Positions 63,349 through 64,000 of a stretch of DNA of 64,000 bases are shown here, one piece after another. The notes beneath the pieces were generated by a model, which was not told the DNA's origin, did no database searches, and worked only from the letters and a program-made list of their open reading frames with translations. The position numbers and the translations under genes are program-made. This stretch comes from CAYUAG01 sp046483025 (GTDB lineage Bacteria > Zhuqueibacterota > QNDG01 > CAYUAG01): NCBI GenBank assembly GCA_046483025.1, contig JAWODZ010000105.1, positions 10,304-74,303 of the forward strand. Reading direction: 5' to 3'. Position 1 is the stretch's first letter, and every line of letters starts with the position of its first letter.

Positions 63349-64000
63349 ATGAAAACTATGTTGTCTATATTTCAATTTTTTATGGTAAGTATATTTTTTT
63401 TCTGTGGAGGAGAGGGAGATAATACAATGAGAAAAGTTAACAAAGATGAGTTGAAAACATATTCTCTTACCAATGATAATAACTGTTCAGTGAAAATTAC
63501 CAATTTTGGAGCTTCGGTGATGTCACTTAAGGTACCGGATAAAAACGGAAGAATCGGTGATGTTGTTTTAGGATATGAGACACCGGAAGAATATATAGAA
63601 GGCAATCCCTATTTTGGTGCCACTATCGGACGGTATGCGAACAGGATCTGTAAAGGAACATTTATTTTGGATGGTAAGGAGTACACCTTGCCGATCAATA
63701 ATGGCAACAATCATTTACACGGCGGTCCTCAGGGGTTTCATAACCTGATCTGGACAGTAAAGGATTATCGTAATGACAATGATCAGCATTTTATTGAATT
63801 AGAGTATGTCAGCAAGGACGGTGAACAGGGATATCCTGGTCAGGTAACAGTTACTGTCAAGTATACCTTAACTGAAAAAAATGAATTAGTCATTGATTAC
63901 GAGGCTGTTACAGATAAAAAAACCATTATCAATCTAACTCATCATTCCTTCTTTAATCTTAAAGACGGTGGGGAAAGTACTATATTGAATCACAAATTAA
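63349..64000 (+). CDS. galM: Galactose mutarotase (aldose 1-epimerase), cut by the window end
   Basis: The open frame reaches the end of the window with 217 codons and no stop. Family motifs are NFGASVMSLKVPD, FGATIGRYANRICKG, NNHLHGGPQGFHN and, near the edge, NLTHHSFFNL with the catalytic histidine region. The enzyme interconverts alpha and beta anomers of aldoses. The N terminus from 63349 is hydrophobic and contains VSIFFFCGGEG, a likely lipoprotein signal with the lipidated cysteine near residue 19, so the enzyme would be periplasmic. An internal ATG at 63427 would give a cytoplasmic form. Confidence 0.9.
   Translation, partial: MKTMLSIFQFFMVSIFFFCGGEGDNTMRKVNKDELKTYSLTNDNNCSVKITNFGASVMSLKVPDKNGRIGDVVLGYETPEEYIEGNPYFGATIGRYANRICKGTFILDGKEYTLPINNGNNHLHGGPQGFHNLIWTVKDYRNDNDQHFIELEYVSKDGEQGYPGQVTVTVKYTLTEKNELVIDYEAVTDKKTIINLTHHSFFNLKDGGESTILNHKL

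Overview
The window is a 64 kb, AT-rich, gene-dense piece of a bacterial chromosome. It suggests an uncultured member of the FCB superphylum (Bacteroidota, Calditrichota, Marinimicrobia, KSB1 and relatives). The reasons are a PorX-type response regulator with a PglZ domain, secreted proteins carrying the NYPNPFN FlgD-like/type IX sorting domain, a 14-repeat two-component-propeller sensor, and Gram-negative envelope genes (outer-membrane barrels, an LpoA-like protein). I cannot place the phylum from sequence alone. There is no rRNA, CRISPR array, prophage or recognisable transposase gene.

Layout. 0.1-7.6 kb: a ten-gene minus-strand sulfur and iron-sulfur cluster (tusA, dsrE2, iscS-like, iscU-like, nadA, rhodanese lipoprotein, Rrf2 regulator, larE, mnmA, AIR-synthase-related gene). 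It reads from one near-consensus promoter that overlaps a candidate operator. Its IscS homologue has lost the PLP lysine and other active-site residues. 7.7-28.4 kb: housekeeping genes on the plus strand: tRNA-Pro, mltG, a UvrD/PcrA helicase, a TauE-like exporter, thrB-thrC, recN, murA, dnaE, a large propeller sensor without a kinase, and purL-purQ.

28.4-34.8 kb: an accessory region. It starts with long intergenic palindromes, then holds a truncated winged-helix gene, a VapBC-type toxin-antitoxin pair, a 659-residue secreted multidomain protein and several cysteine-rich surface-protein genes, one interrupted by an amber codon and one truncated. Two sites have a BRE/TATA arrangement of archaeal type about 27 bp before an ATG, and codon choice differs from the flanks. 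I infer DNA acquired from a DPANN-like archaeon. Bacterial-type repeats and the toxin-antitoxin pair are interleaved with the archaeal-looking pieces, which argues against a simple assembly join but does not exclude one.

34.8-39.7 kb: a tight three-gene operon (isochorismatase-like hydrolase, flavoprotein reductase without CxxC, RlmN-like radical SAM enzyme lacking one catalytic cysteine), then a secreted repeat protein with a C-terminal sorting domain. 40.0-64.0 kb: a ParB-like protein, a zinc-ribbon protein, leuS, envelope proteins, a rhomboid protease, an amidase, secD-secF, a STAS protein, purA, porX, tsaE-tsaB, accD-surE, guaA, glmS, an LpoA-like protein, pgeF, a barrel protein, and a galactose mutarotase cut by the window end.

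Functionally, the window joins cofactor and tRNA sulfur supply (IscU, NadA, TusA, MnmA), purine synthesis (purL, purQ, purA, guaA), cell-wall synthesis (murA, glmS, mltG, amidase, LpoA-like, pgeF) and protein export (secDF, PorX). Intergenic palindromic repeats recur at about 18.0, 28.6-29.0, 34.3 and 39.7-40.0 kb.
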